From assembly GCF_900155965.1 (NCBI RefSeq), contig NZ_FTMG01000005.1, forward strand, positions 62,001-126,000: DNA of 64,000 nt, in the 5' to 3' direction. The stretch comes from Mucilaginibacter lappiensis. Lineage in GTDB: Bacteria > Bacteroidota > Bacteroidia > Sphingobacteriales > Sphingobacteriaceae. A program made the translations under genes and the position numbers. The notes beneath the pieces are model-generated. The model searched no databases, was not told the DNA's origin, and saw only the letters and a program-made list of their open reading frames with translations. Positions 34,840 through 44,389 of this stretch are shown here, one piece after another. Numbering within the stretch: the stretch's first letter is position 1; every line of letters begins with the position of its first letter.

Positions 34840-37515
34840 ATGAAACTACTTTTATGTGAGCGCAGGCTTTACATGGCTTTGCTATTTAATTTTTTTGTTA
34901 TTACAGGCTTCGCCGATACACCAGGCAAAGCAACCGGTTTACAATGCGAACACCTCGTTAATCCTATTGGTATTGATGCCAAACATCCACGATTAAGCTG
35001 GTTACTTATGGATGAAAGGCATGGGGCGGCACAAACTGCTTATCAGCTTATTGTTGGTACCGATTCTGTTGGTGTAATTAACGGTAAAAGCGATAGCTGG
35101 CAAACCACTAAAGTTGTGTCTTCAGTAAATTTGGTTAGCTATCAAGGCAAACCTCTGCAACCATTTACCAAATACTACTGGCGCGTACTGCTGTGGGATC
35201 AGGCCGGTAAAAAACTTACGTCATCAGCCATAGCCAGTTTTGAAACCGGGATGATGGATATGCGCAATTGGAAAGGTTCCTGGATAAGTGATAATAAAGG
35301 CATCGCGGTAAACCCTGCACCCTACTTTCGGCATACCTTTAAAGTAGCCCGGCAGATCCGTTCTGCCAGGGCTTATATCGCCGTAGCGGGTCTTTATGAA
35401 TTGTATATCAACGGACAAAAGATAGGTAATCATCGTCTCGACCCGATGTATACCCGGTTTGACAGGCGCACCTTGTATGTAGCCTACGATGTTACCGCAC
35501 AACTGCAAAGCGGCAAAAACGCCATTGGGGTTTTGCTGGGCAACGGCTGGTATAACCACCAGAGTACAGCCGTGTGGTATTTTCACCAGGCACCGTGGCG
35601 TGGTCGGCCAACGTTCTGTATGGATCTGCGGATTACTTATACTGATGGTTCTGTAGAAACCATAACCTCCAACACCCAATGGAAGACCTCGTTAAGCCCG
35701 GTAGTTTTTAACAGCATTTACACTGCCGAACATTATGATGCCCGCAAAGAACAACCGGGCTGGAATACGCCTAGTTTTATAGATACTGCCTGGAAACAGG
35801 TCATTAACCGTTCGGCTCCCTCACAAAACATTGTTGCGCAGAGTCTGCAGCCTATTCGTAATGTAGAAGAGATAGCTGCCAAAAGCGTAACCAAAATTGA
35901 CAATAACCTGTGGGTGTTTGATATTGGGCGAAATATATCCGGCGTAAGCAAGATCACCGTCAAAGGTGATTCAGGTACCGTGATCCGTTTAAAACATGCC
36001 GAGCGGCTGAACAAAAATGGGCATGTGGATCAATCCAACATCGACCTGCACTATCGCCCTACTGATGATAAAGACCCCTTTCAAACTGACATCTTTATTT
36101 TGAACGGCAAAGGCGAAGAAGTCTTTATGCCTAAATTTAACTACAAAGGCTTTCAATATGTAGAAGTTAGCAGCAGCAAACCAGTAGAGCTAAACAAAGA
36201 AAGCCTGAAAGCTTATTTTATGCATAGCGATGTAGCCCCAATCGGCACCATAAACTCATCAAACAAAACCATCAACCAGATCTGGAGTGCTACGAATAAC
36301 TCCTACCTCAGTAACCTGTTTGGCTACCCTACCGATTGCCCGCAGCGTGAAAAAAACGGATGGACAGGTGATGCTCACATAGCCAGCGAAACTGGTTTAT
36401 ATAATTTTGACGCCATCACCATTTACGAGAAATGGCTGGCCGATCATCGCGACGAACAGCAACCCAATGGTGTTCTCCCATCCATTATCCCAACCGATGG
36501 CTGGGGTTACGAGTGGGGTAATGGCCCCGACTGGACAAGCACCATAGCCATTATACCCTGGAATATTTATTTGTTTTATGGCGATAGCAAACTACTGGCG
36601 GATAGCTATACCAGCATCGAAAAGTATGTAAATCACATTGATGAGCTTTATCCAAGCGGGTTAACTACCTGGGGTTTGGGCGACTGGGTGCCGGTAAAAT
36701 CCGTGTCTCCGGTTGAGTTGACATCTTCAGTGTATTATTATACCGATGCCAGCATCCTGGCTAAAGCCGCCAAAATATTGGGCAAACAAGCCGATTTTGT
36801 AAAATATTCGGCACTGGCCAATAAGATCAAAAATGCCATCAATATTAAATACCTGAATACCCAAACCGGTATATATGGCAAGGGATTACAAACCGAACTG
36901 AGTGTACCGCTTTACTGGGATGTAGTACCGCAAAATCTGAAAAGCAAAGTGGCCGCCAACCTGGCGCAGCGTGTAGCTGCCGATAATTACCATCTGGATG
37001 TGGGAATCCTGGGCGCCAAAGCCATTTTAAGTGCCTTGAGCGATAATGGTTATTCGGATGTGGCTTACAAAATAGCATCACAGGAAACTTTCCCTTCCTG
37101 GGGATGGTGGATGGTGAACGGGGCCACTACCCTGTATGAAAACTGGAAGATCGATGCTAAATCAGATATATCCCTCAACCATATTATGTTTGGCGAGATT
37201 GGCGCCTGGTTATATAAAGGCATAGCAGGTATCCATACAGATCCGGATCATCCTGGCTTTAAAAACATCCTGCTACAACCCCATTTTGTGGCCGGACTTA
37301 ATGAATTTATGGCCACACATGATGGCCCTTACGGCAAAATAATATCCTCGTGGCAACGTAACGATCATGGCATAACTTACAGGGTTACTATACCAGCCAA
37401 CTCAACCGCGACCATTACTTTACCGGCCGGCAAAACTTACCTGGGTGGCAAGCTGATCACGGGTTCCGGCCCTTACCAGACAGCCGCCGGAAGCTATATT
37501 TTTGAAGTGAAATAA
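34840..37515 (+). CDS. alpha-L-rhamnosidase, GH78
   Basis: About 891 residues from the ATG at 34840, with a hydrophobic N-terminal signal. Domain order fits GH78: N-terminal fibronectin-like domains (with NPIGIDAKHPRLSWLL), a beta-jelly-roll carbohydrate-binding domain, the (alpha/alpha)6 catalytic barrel with PTDCPQREKNGWTGDAH containing the general-acid Glu region, and a C-terminal beta domain. It releases terminal rhamnose from plant glycans or glycosides in the envelope or outside. No SusC/SusD pair is adjacent, so it is not in a standard utilisation locus. Confidence 0.92.
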   Translation: MKLLLCERRLYMALLFNFFVITGFADTPGKATGLQCEHLVNPIGIDAKHPRLSWLLMDERHGAAQTAYQLIVGTDSVGVINGKSDSWQTTKVVSSVNLVSYQGKPLQPFTKYYWRVLLWDQAGKKLTSSAIASFETGMMDMRNWKGSWISDNKGIAVNPAPYFRHTFKVARQIRSARAYIAVAGLYELYINGQKIGNHRLDPMYTRFDRRTLYVAYDVTAQLQSGKNAIGVLLGNGWYNHQSTAVWYFHQAPWRGRPTFCMDLRITYTDGSVETITSNTQWKTSLSPVVFNSIYTAEHYDARKEQPGWNTPSFIDTAWKQVINRSAPSQNIVAQSLQPIRNVEEIAAKSVTKIDNNLWVFDIGRNISGVSKITVKGDSGTVIRLKHAERLNKNGHVDQSNIDLHYRPTDDKDPFQTDIFILNGKGEEVFMPKFNYKGFQYVEVSSSKPVELNKESLKAYFMHSDVAPIGTINSSNKTINQIWSATNNSYLSNLFGYPTDCPQREKNGWTGDAHIASETGLYNFDAITIYEKWLADHRDEQQPNGVLPSIIPTDGWGYEWGNGPDWTSTIAIIPWNIYLFYGDSKLLADSYTSIEKYVNHIDELYPSGLTTWGLGDWVPVKSVSPVELTSSVYYYTDASILAKAAKILGKQADFVKYSALANKIKNAINIKYLNTQTGIYGKGLQTELSVPLYWDVVPQNLKSKVAANLAQRVAADNYHLDVGILGAKAILSALSDNGYSDVAYKIASQETFPSWGWWMVNGATTLYENWKIDAKSDISLNHIMFGEIGAWLYKGIAGIHTDPDHPGFKNILLQPHFVAGLNEFMATHDGPYGKIISSWQRNDHGITYRVTIPANSTATITLPAGKTYLGGKLITGSGPYQTAAGSYIFEVK

Positions 37516-37581
37516 TCAACACTTTAATTGACATAGATATTTCATATTTACATTCGCTTAACATCAAATGACCTTTTGCTG

Positions 37582-37611
37582 ACAAGCCGGTTCACCAACC
37601 GGCTTGTTTTG
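37582..37611 (+). terminator. intrinsic terminator after the rhamnosidase gene
   Basis: ACAAGCCGGTT (37582-37592), loop CACC, AACCGGCTTGT (37597-37607), then TTTG. Strong GC-rich stem. Confidence 0.75.
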
Positions 37612-37615
37612 TATA

Positions 37616-37623
37616 TACTTTTG
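37616..37623 (+). promoter_or_regulatory. -7 promoter box TACTTTTG
   Basis: TAnnTTTG match directly after the terminator and 23 bases before the START-protein ATG. Confidence 0.55.
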
Positions 37624-37646
37624 TTACATTATATCGGCTCTATATC

Positions 37647-38294
37647 ATGTACAAAAAAGTCACTTTATTAGTCCTGCTTGCATTTTCGTTGATCAACATC
37701 ACCCATGCCGATGAACCCTGGGCTTTAAGTACTAATAAAGAGGGTGTTAAAGTTTATACCAGGCATGTACCAGATTCAAAGGTAAAGGCTATTAAAGTTG
37801 AATGTGAGTTTAATGCTTCGGCCGCCCAATTGGTTGCTGTATTACTGGATATCAAAGGCAGTATTGATTGGGTTTATCATACCAAGTCTGTTAATATGAT
37901 CAAACAGGTATCACCCTCAGAATTATATTACTATTCCGAAGTATCCATACCCTGGCCTTTACACAACCGCGATTTTATTGCCCATATCAAAGTTACCCAG
38001 GATCCTAAAACCAAAGTGGTTACCGTTGATGCTCCATGTCTGGCAGATATGATAGCACGTAAAGATGGCATAGTGCGTATTGAGCACTCAGTAGGTAAAT
38101 GGATAATTACACCGATAGACAGCAGCCACGTAAAAATTGAATATACCCTGCACTTAGATGCGGGTGGTAACGTACCTGCCTGGTTACTCAATATGTTTAT
38201 TACCCAGGGCCCTACAGAAAGTTTTAAAAAGCTGAAAGTACAATTGCAGAAACCCACCTATAAGAACATCAAGCTCCCTTATATTACGGATTAG
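37647..38294 (+). CDS. secreted START-domain protein
   Basis: 215 residues, signal peptide ending ITHAD. The START lipid-binding fold is suggested by GVKVYTRHVPDSKVKAIKVE, the IKGSIDWVYHTKS region, YYSEVSIPWPLHNRDFI and the closing helix before the C-terminus. It may bind a hydrophobic ligand in the periplasm. Single gene. Confidence 0.85.
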   Translation: MYKKVTLLVLLAFSLINITHADEPWALSTNKEGVKVYTRHVPDSKVKAIKVECEFNASAAQLVAVLLDIKGSIDWVYHTKSVNMIKQVSPSELYYYSEVSIPWPLHNRDFIAHIKVTQDPKTKVVTVDAPCLADMIARKDGIVRIEHSVGKWIITPIDSSHVKIEYTLHLDAGGNVPAWLLNMFITQGPTESFKKLKVQLQKPTYKNIKLPYITD

Positions 38295-38561
38295 GTCATT
38301 GGGCCATTACGTTATTTAATTGTTTACTGGTTCAGCAGAACAACCATGAGAGCGAAAGCATTAATAACAATGCCCCAATAACGCTAATTACCATTAATCA
38401 TTTGCAAAAAAAGCTGATAACAGTTGCGTGCTATAAACGTAATTTCGTTGCTTAGCTGTAATTGTTTATGCTGTTACTGTAATACTTGCAGATACCTGAT
38501 GACAGTTTTACAATTTATAACCGCTAACATTGCTTTAACCAATTAAAGTAAACACTATAAA

Positions 38562-39305
38562 ATGAAGGTAGCTTTATTTGTACCCTGCTATGTCGACCAG
38601 TTTTACCCCAAGGCAGCTATTGCCACGCTGGAACTGCTGGAGAAACTTGGCGTTGATGTACACTATCCTAAAAATCAAACCTGTTGCGGGCAACCCATGG
38701 CCAATTCTGGCTACGAACACCTTACTACCGGCTGCAATAATTTGTTTATTGATAATTTTTCGGGCTATGATTATATCGTATGCCCCTCGGGTAGCTGTAC
38801 CCTGCATATCAAAGAACATTTACATTCACCAGAAAAAGAAGAACAAGCTGTTGATATCCGCAAACGGGTTTATGAGCTTACCGAGTTTTTAGTTGATGTA
38901 TTAAAGGTGACGCAGTTAAAAGCTAACTTCCCGTATAAAGTAGGCTTACACCAAAGCTGCCACGGATTGCGCGGTCTGCGGATATCGCAAATGAGCGAGC
39001 TGGTTGCTCCTGCTTTCAGCAAACCAGCGCAATTATTGGATATGGTACAGGGATTGGAACTGGTACCCTTAACCCGGCAGGATGATTGCTGTGGCTTTGG
39101 CGGAACATTTTGTGTTGCCGAAGAAGCGGTATCCTCCAAAATGGGGAAAGACCGTGTAGATGATCACATTGAACATGGCGCCCAATACATTACCTCGGCC
39201 GATCTTTCGTGCCTTATGCATATGGAAGGCATTTTACGCCGTCAAAAAAGCGATGTCAAAGTAATTCATGTGGCCGAAATTTTAAATCACTACAGCCATG
39301 AGTAA
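38562..39305 (+). CDS. lutA: lactate utilisation protein LutA
   Basis: 247 residues, (Fe-S) oxidoreductase with two CCG domains: TCCGQPMANSG and DDCCGFGGTF, with the Cys residues that hold a [4Fe-4S] cluster or heterodisulfide-type centre. LutABC oxidises L-lactate to pyruvate. First gene of three; it overlaps the next by eight bases. Confidence 0.93.
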   Translation: MKVALFVPCYVDQFYPKAAIATLELLEKLGVDVHYPKNQTCCGQPMANSGYEHLTTGCNNLFIDNFSGYDYIVCPSGSCTLHIKEHLHSPEKEEQAVDIRKRVYELTEFLVDVLKVTQLKANFPYKVGLHQSCHGLRGLRISQMSELVAPAFSKPAQLLDMVQGLELVPLTRQDDCCGFGGTFCVAEEAVSSKMGKDRVDDHIEHGAQYITSADLSCLMHMEGILRRQKSDVKVIHVAEILNHYSHE

Positions 39306-40683
39306 CGTTACAGGAAAAAGCCATGCCGAGTTGGCCAGCATCTTTAACCAGGATGAACCACGAGTTGACTGGCACGACGAAACCTTGTGGTGGATACGCC
39401 AAAAACGCGATGTCCAGGCGCATAAACTGCCCGAGTGGGAACTGTTAAGAGAAACCGCATCACAAATCAAGAACAACGTATTATCAAACCTGAGCACATA
39501 CCTGGAACAATTTGAAGCCAACGCGATCAACAATGGTATTATAGTACACTGGGCTACCGATGCTGAAGAACATAATCAGATCATACACCGCCTATTACAG
39601 GAGCGCGGCATCAATCGCATGGTCAAGAGTAAATCCATGCTTACCGAAGAGTGCCATCTGAATGAATATCTCAAAGAACAAGGTATCGATGTAATTGACT
39701 CTGACCTGGGCGAACGCATTGTTCAGTTAGCCAATGAACCGCCAAGCCACATCGTACTGCCTTGTATCCATAAAAAGAAAGAAGAGATAGGCGATATTTT
39801 TCACGAACATTTAGGCTCCGCCAAAGGTGAATCAGATCCAAAAATCTTGACCGAAACCGCCCGCCAGCATTTGCGTGAAGTGTTTTTGACCCGCCGAGCA
39901 GCACTTACCGGCGTTAACTTCGCGATTGCCGAAACCGGCGAGTTTGTGATATGCACCAACGAAGGCAATGCTGACATGGGTGCCCATTTGGCCGAAATCC
40001 ATATTGCCTCGATGGGAATAGAAAAGATCATCCCGGAAAGAAAACATTTGGGTGTTTTTTTAAGGTTGCTGACCCGCAGCGCTACCGGTCAGCCTATTAC
40101 CACTTATTCCAGTCACTTCAAAAGACCACAACAGGGTACAGATATCCATATTGTGATTGTTGATAATGGCCGAAGCATACAATTAGGTCGCGAGGATTTT
40201 CGCAATTCATTAAAATGTATCCGTTGCGGGGCTTGTATGAACACCTGCCCAGTATATCGTAAAAGCGGCGGTCATAGCTATCATACTGCCGTTGCTGGCC
40301 CTATAGGCTCGATACTGGCGCCCAACCTGGACATGAAAAAGTATGCCGACCTACCCTTTGCCTCTACCCTTTGTGGCTCCTGCAGTAACGTATGTCCGGT
40401 TAAAATTGATATCCACGACCAGCTTTATAAATGGCGGCAGGTTATTGTAAAGGAAGGTTACAGCCCTACAGCAAAAACTATGGCCATGAAAGCGATGGCC
40501 TTTACCCTATCCTCACCCACCTTATACCGGTCAGGCGGTAAAGTTGGCCGTTTGGTATTTAAATATGCCCCGTTTGCGGTAAATAATAGCTTAAACCCAT
40601 GGTACAAACACCGCGAAATGCCCAAAGCACCAGAACAATCATTTGGCGAATGGTACAACAAAAGAAAGGAAGGAAAGCAATGA
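39298..40683 (+). CDS. lutB: lactate utilisation iron-sulfur protein LutB
   Basis: 461 residues. N-terminal LUD (DUF162) domain, then two ferredoxin-type clusters: CIRCGACMNTCPVY and CGSCSNVCPVKI. Overlaps lutA at its start and shares ATGA with lutC at its end, so the three are translated as a unit. Electron transfer subunit of the lactate dehydrogenase complex. Confidence 0.94.
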   Translation: MSNVTGKSHAELASIFNQDEPRVDWHDETLWWIRQKRDVQAHKLPEWELLRETASQIKNNVLSNLSTYLEQFEANAINNGIIVHWATDAEEHNQIIHRLLQERGINRMVKSKSMLTEECHLNEYLKEQGIDVIDSDLGERIVQLANEPPSHIVLPCIHKKKEEIGDIFHEHLGSAKGESDPKILTETARQHLREVFLTRRAALTGVNFAIAETGEFVICTNEGNADMGAHLAEIHIASMGIEKIIPERKHLGVFLRLLTRSATGQPITTYSSHFKRPQQGTDIHIVIVDNGRSIQLGREDFRNSLKCIRCGACMNTCPVYRKSGGHSYHTAVAGPIGSILAPNLDMKKYADLPFASTLCGSCSNVCPVKIDIHDQLYKWRQVIVKEGYSPTAKTMAMKAMAFTLSSPTLYRSGGKVGRLVFKYAPFAVNNSLNPWYKHREMPKAPEQSFGEWYNKRKEGKQ

Positions 40684-41273
40684 GCAGGGAAAAAATATTA
40701 ACAGCCGTTAAAAAAAATCAGTTTACCCATGCCCCACTGCCCGATCTGGAAATATTAAACAGCCTGACAGCAACCGGGGATGATTTAACACCGCAATACA
40801 CCAGTGTGGCCAGCGCAGGGGGTAGCTTTGTTTATGAAGTAAAAGATTGGGAAGCCATAAAAACCATCCTGCACAAAGAATTTAAACCCGGTGTAAAGAT
40901 CATATCGGGCATTCCCGAACTGGATGAGTATACCTACGCCGGTAATGTACTACAGGAATCATCACACAGCTTTGCCGATGCAGAGCTGACCATACTATCA
41001 TCAAACCTGGGTGTTGCCGAAAACGGCGCCTTATGGCTTACCGAAAGCCAGATGAATATACGGGTGCTGCCATTCATCAGCCAGCATCTGGCTGTTGTGA
41101 TCAGTAAAGATGCCCTTGTACCTACTATGGCGCAAGCCTATGATCAAATAGGTAATGCTGATTATGGTTATGGGGCATTCATCTCCGGGCCATCAAAAAC
41201 TGCCGATATTGAACAATCATTAGTAATTGGTGCGCATGGCCCAAGGAGTTTATCTGTGTTCATTCTTATCTAA
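40680..41273 (+). CDS. lutC: lactate utilisation protein LutC
   Basis: About 197 residues from the ATG at 40680 that overlaps the lutB stop (ATGA). LUD domain: AENGALWLTESQMNIRVLPFISQHLAVV and YGAFISGPSKTADIEQSLVIGAHGPRSL, which are diagnostic. Ends the operon, followed by a strong terminator. No dedicated GntR-type regulator gene is adjacent. Confidence 0.93.
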   Translation: MSREKILTAVKKNQFTHAPLPDLEILNSLTATGDDLTPQYTSVASAGGSFVYEVKDWEAIKTILHKEFKPGVKIISGIPELDEYTYAGNVLQESSHSFADAELTILSSNLGVAENGALWLTESQMNIRVLPFISQHLAVVISKDALVPTMAQAYDQIGNADYGYGAFISGPSKTADIEQSLVIGAHGPRSLSVFILI

Positions 41274-41301
41274 CCCCTTCTTATATAATACATCATATGC
41301 C

Positions 41302-41333
41302 GGCCTGTTATTGATATAACAGGCCTTATTTTT
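41302..41333 (+). terminator. intrinsic terminator of lutABC
   Basis: GGCCTGTTA (41302-41310) and TAACAGGCC (41317-41325) with a TTATTTTTG tail. Confidence 0.85.
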
Positions 41334-41400
41334 GTTACCGCTACCTTAAAGCTGGTGTCTTCACAATGATGACACAAGGATGAGTTTTGCCTATTGTATA

Positions 41401-41424
41401 AATATACCGATTGGTATATTTTTG
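41401..41424 (+). promoter_or_regulatory. TetR operator overlapping -7 box, SDR promoter
   Basis: AATATACC, GATT, GGTATATT is a perfect 8-bp inverted repeat at 41401-41420. The -7 box TATTTTTG (41417-41424) overlaps its right arm, and a TTG about 20 bases upstream may be the -33 element. The same core ACCRATTGGTA occurs before the TetR gene at 42305, so one repressor probably binds both. Confidence 0.7.
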
Positions 41425-41458
41425 TCCTGTTGAAATTAATCATCAACACTAAAACAAA

Positions 41459-42202
41459 ATGAAAACTTCACAGAACACTGTACTCATAACCGGTGGAAGC
41501 GCCGGCATAGGATTTGAAATAGCCAAACAACTATCAGCTAAAAATAATCATGTAATTATTATTGGCCGCAATCCAGAGCGTTTACAAAAAGCCGCTGCCC
41601 AGTTACAAAACGTAACGGCCATCAATGCCGATATCTCCAACGCTGCCGATGTTGAAAACCTGGTTGCCAAATTATTCAGCGATTTCCCACATCTTAACGT
41701 AGTGATCAATAATGCAGGGGCTGCTTCTATAAGTGATCTGTTAAACAATACCGACACCTTTGAAAAAGCAAGTGCCGAAATGCATACCAATTACCTATCT
41801 GTTATCAGGCTGAACGAAAAGCTGTTGCCTCTGCTTAAAAACCAAAGTGAGGCCGCTATTGTGAATGTGTCATCCATAGTAGCATTTGTACCCGGTAAAT
41901 TAACCGCCACATACTCAGCCAGTAAAGCAGCGTTACATTCTTATACACAAGCCTTAAGAGTTGCCCTGACAGATACAACCGTTAAAGTATTTGAATTGAT
42001 GCCACCATTGGTTGATACTGAATTTTCGACCGAAATTGGTGGTCACTTGGGTATCCCGCCATCACAAGTTGCCGATGAATTTTTGGCTTCTTTAGAAACC
42101 GATAATTATGAGATCAGGGTAGGAAATACCGAACAGCTTTACCAGTTATACCTATCATCTCCAACTGAAGCATTAAACTTTATGAATGCGCGCAAATCAT
42201 AA
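41459..42202 (+). CDS. short-chain dehydrogenase/reductase under TetR control
   Basis: 247 residues. TGGSAGIGFE cofactor motif, GRNPERL favouring NADPH, NNAG, catalytic Ser in VNVSSIVAF and YSASKAALHSY. Of the DltE-like SDR branch. Substrate unknown; control by a TetR protein suggests an inducible role in handling a small toxic or signal molecule. The downstream TetR gene has its own matching operator. Confidence 0.9.
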   Translation: MKTSQNTVLITGGSAGIGFEIAKQLSAKNNHVIIIGRNPERLQKAAAQLQNVTAINADISNAADVENLVAKLFSDFPHLNVVINNAGAASISDLLNNTDTFEKASAEMHTNYLSVIRLNEKLLPLLKNQSEAAIVNVSSIVAFVPGKLTATYSASKAALHSYTQALRVALTDTTVKVFELMPPLVDTEFSTEIGGHLGIPPSQVADEFLASLETDNYEIRVGNTEQLYQLYLSSPTEALNFMNARKS

Positions 42203-42302
42203 TTTGCCTTTATGATCTTTAGTAAAAGCATATCGTTTGATATGCTTTTATTGCTTTTACAAGTCATTATGTTACAGGCATTAAACAAAATTGCAATATT
42301 AA

Positions 42303-42322
42303 AATACCAATTGGTACATTTG
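42303..42322 (+). promoter_or_regulatory. TetR autoregulatory operator overlapping -7 box
   Basis: TACCAATTGGTA (42305-42316) is a perfect palindrome matching the operator at 41401. The -7 box TACATTTG (42315-42322) overlaps it and ends only four bases before the ATG, so transcription probably starts at or next to the start codon. Confidence 0.7.
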
Positions 42323-42326
42323 TATT

Positions 42327-42935
42327 ATGGAAACGGAATTATCAAAAGCTGCAAGAACCCGCCAGTTCATCGTAGAAAAAACTGCGGGTATCTTTAATAA
42401 GAAAGGATACGCGGGTACTTCGTTATCGGACCTTACCGAGGCTACAGGGCTTACCAAGGGTAGCATATACGGTAATTTTAAAAACAAAGAAGAAGTCGCC
42501 GTAGCTGTATTTGAATACAACTCCGCAAAAGTACGCAAGCAAATCAAACACTTTATTGATCAGGCGTCTACCTATCATGATAAACTTATGGTTTATGCCC
42601 AGGTTTATCACAGATTTAACGCCGTAAGTTTTCCCGAAGGCGGCTGCCCCATATTGAATACGGCTGTTGATGCCGATGATACCAATCCAGTATTAAAAGA
42701 AAAAGCCGCACAGGTAGTTATTAACTGGAAGAAAAGGATTGAAGACCTGATAGAGGGCGGCATAACAGCCGGCGAATTTAAAACAGATATTGATATCCCA
42801 CAAACAGCCCTTTCTATTATCGCGCTGATTGAAGGGGGTATTATGATAGCCAAGGTAACCAATACCCCGGCTAACCTGGATAAGGTATTAAAAACAGTAG
42901 ATACTATCATCACACAGCTTAAAACAAGCATGTAA
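42327..42935 (+). CDS. TetR-family repressor
   Basis: 202 residues. N-terminal helix-turn-helix with GYAGTSLSDLTEATGLTKGSIYGNFKNKEEV; C-terminal ligand domain resembling the TetR_C_6/AcrR-like group with FPEGGCPILNTAVDADDTNP. Operator palindromes before this gene and before the SDR gene indicate autorepression and repression of the SDR. The mRNA may be leaderless. Confidence 0.92.
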   Translation: METELSKAARTRQFIVEKTAGIFNKKGYAGTSLSDLTEATGLTKGSIYGNFKNKEEVAVAVFEYNSAKVRKQIKHFIDQASTYHDKLMVYAQVYHRFNAVSFPEGGCPILNTAVDADDTNPVLKEKAAQVVINWKKRIEDLIEGGITAGEFKTDIDIPQTALSIIALIEGGIMIAKVTNTPANLDKVLKTVDTIITQLKTSM

Positions 42936-43015
42936 CCTAATTATTACAGCAATAATTGGGGGCCTAAAAACAAAATTTGCTAACTCAACGTTATAGAGGA
43001 TACCAATTTAATAAT

Positions 43016-43414
43016 ATGCCTAAAAAAATCTTAATCCTTGATGATAGCGAGGATGTACTTGACGTGATGAAAGAAGCGCTCGAGATGGAGGGCTACGAAG
43101 TTCAGGGAATTAATTTTACCGATGACATATGCAAGGCAGCTATCAGTTTCAATGCCGATATGGTTATCCTGGACTACATACTATTTGGAATAAACGGTGG
43201 CGAGCTTTGCCATATGCTTAAAACCACGCTCGAAACGGCAAACATCCCAGTAATCATGGTATCGGCCTATCCCCGCGTATTGGAGTCCTTGGGTAATTAT
43301 GGTTCAGATGCTTTTATAGCCAAACCCTTCAATCTTTCCGATATAACGGATACCATCAAAACCTGTTTCCTGAAAGCCGGTAATGACGTAGAACATGCCG
43401 ATTGCGATTTTTAG
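43016..43414 (+). CDS. single-domain response regulator (CheY-like)
   Basis: About 132 residues from the ATG at 43016 (MPKKILILDDSED); a TTG at 42977 would add 13 poor residues. Receiver domain only: acidic pair DD, phospho-acceptor in MVILDYILFG, Ser in VIMVSAYP and Lys in AKPFN. No output domain and no kinase nearby. Confidence 0.88.
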   Translation: MPKKILILDDSEDVLDVMKEALEMEGYEVQGINFTDDICKAAISFNADMVILDYILFGINGGELCHMLKTTLETANIPVIMVSAYPRVLESLGNYGSDAFIAKPFNLSDITDTIKTCFLKAGNDVEHADCDF

Positions 43415-43429
43415 CCGACCCTACTCTTA

Positions 43430-44158
43430 CTATTTATTGATCTTTAAAAAATCTTCCGACTGTCGTTGCTCAGCCGGGATTTTGAGAAATTCCTTATAAC
43501 TGGAGGTTAAATAATCTAACAAATTAAAGCCTTTACTATTATAGGTCTTAATACTGGGAATATAAAGTGTAATAAAGTTTTTTAGCTCCTGATTGCTGAT
43601 AGGTAAATAGTTTTGAATGTTTTCGGGACTGAAAACTTTTGAGATCTGAACTTTTTCGTCCTCGTCCAGCAAAAATTGCTGCTCCCTTATTCTTCTATTT
43701 TCATCTTTATTCCAATCATGTATCATGATTTTGATCCCTCCTATGGGACGACCAGCAGCATCCGTTTGGTACAATACTGTTTCACTATTAAATGGCCCTT
43801 TTGATGGGGCAGCTTTTAACGACCCTGTATGTAGTTCGGAAGAAGTTACTTTAACTTCCTGGAGAGTCTTGGTCTTTAAATTAAGGTAGATCTTCAAATA
43901 ACTCAAATTCGTAATATAAATAGTATCCGGCTGATAATAAGGCGATGAAAAAGACAGCAGGTCGCCAATCTTCGCGCCAATGGCAAAGCTGCCGTCCGAA
44001 GCCGAAATTTGTTTTAAATGAGAACTTAAGTTTTCTATGTTAATTCCGGAAAGTGGTATTTTGGTATTGTTCTCAAATATCTGTCCGCCAAACTTACCTT
44101 GAGCATAGCTTGTTCTACAAAAGCACCCAATTAGTATTATTATTAACAGGCTTTTCAT
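43430..44158 (-). CDS. secreted carboxypeptidase-regulatory-like domain protein
   Basis: About 242 residues from the ATG at 44158, signal peptide ending TSYAQ. The N-terminal GKFGGQIFENNTKIPLSGINIENL is a CarboxypepD_reg-like beta-sandwich as found at the front of many Bacteroidota envelope proteins. The remaining 130 residues are charged and end without a membrane segment. Role unknown. Confidence 0.75.
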   Translation of the reverse strand: MKSLLIIILIGCFCRTSYAQGKFGGQIFENNTKIPLSGINIENLSSHLKQISASDGSFAIGAKIGDLLSFSSPYYQPDTIYITNLSYLKIYLNLKTKTLQEVKVTSSELHTGSLKAAPSKGPFNSETVLYQTDAAGRPIGGIKIMIHDWNKDENRRIREQQFLLDEDEKVQISKVFSPENIQNYLPISNQELKNFITLYIPSIKTYNSKGFNLLDYLTSSYKEFLKIPAEQRQSEDFLKINK

Positions 44159-44389
44159 GATCAATGTATAACCGTTTTTGAACATTATTTGATTGGTAGT
44201 TTTGTATGAAATTATAAAAAGCTATTATTTAAATATAAACGTCTTTTTTTGTAATTCTTTATCCTTTATGTATAATAGGATGAAACATTTTTCTGAGCTT
44301 CTCACCAAAGCAAAGTTGAGCTTCACAGCAAACCTACGCCCCTCCTTTTACCCCCACCTTTGTTATGTAATTAACAGAGCAAAGAAAAA

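Noticed and set aside
38562..41273. lutABC as an unusual redox system
   Set aside because: Gene order, overlaps and motifs are those of the standard L-lactate oxidation operon.
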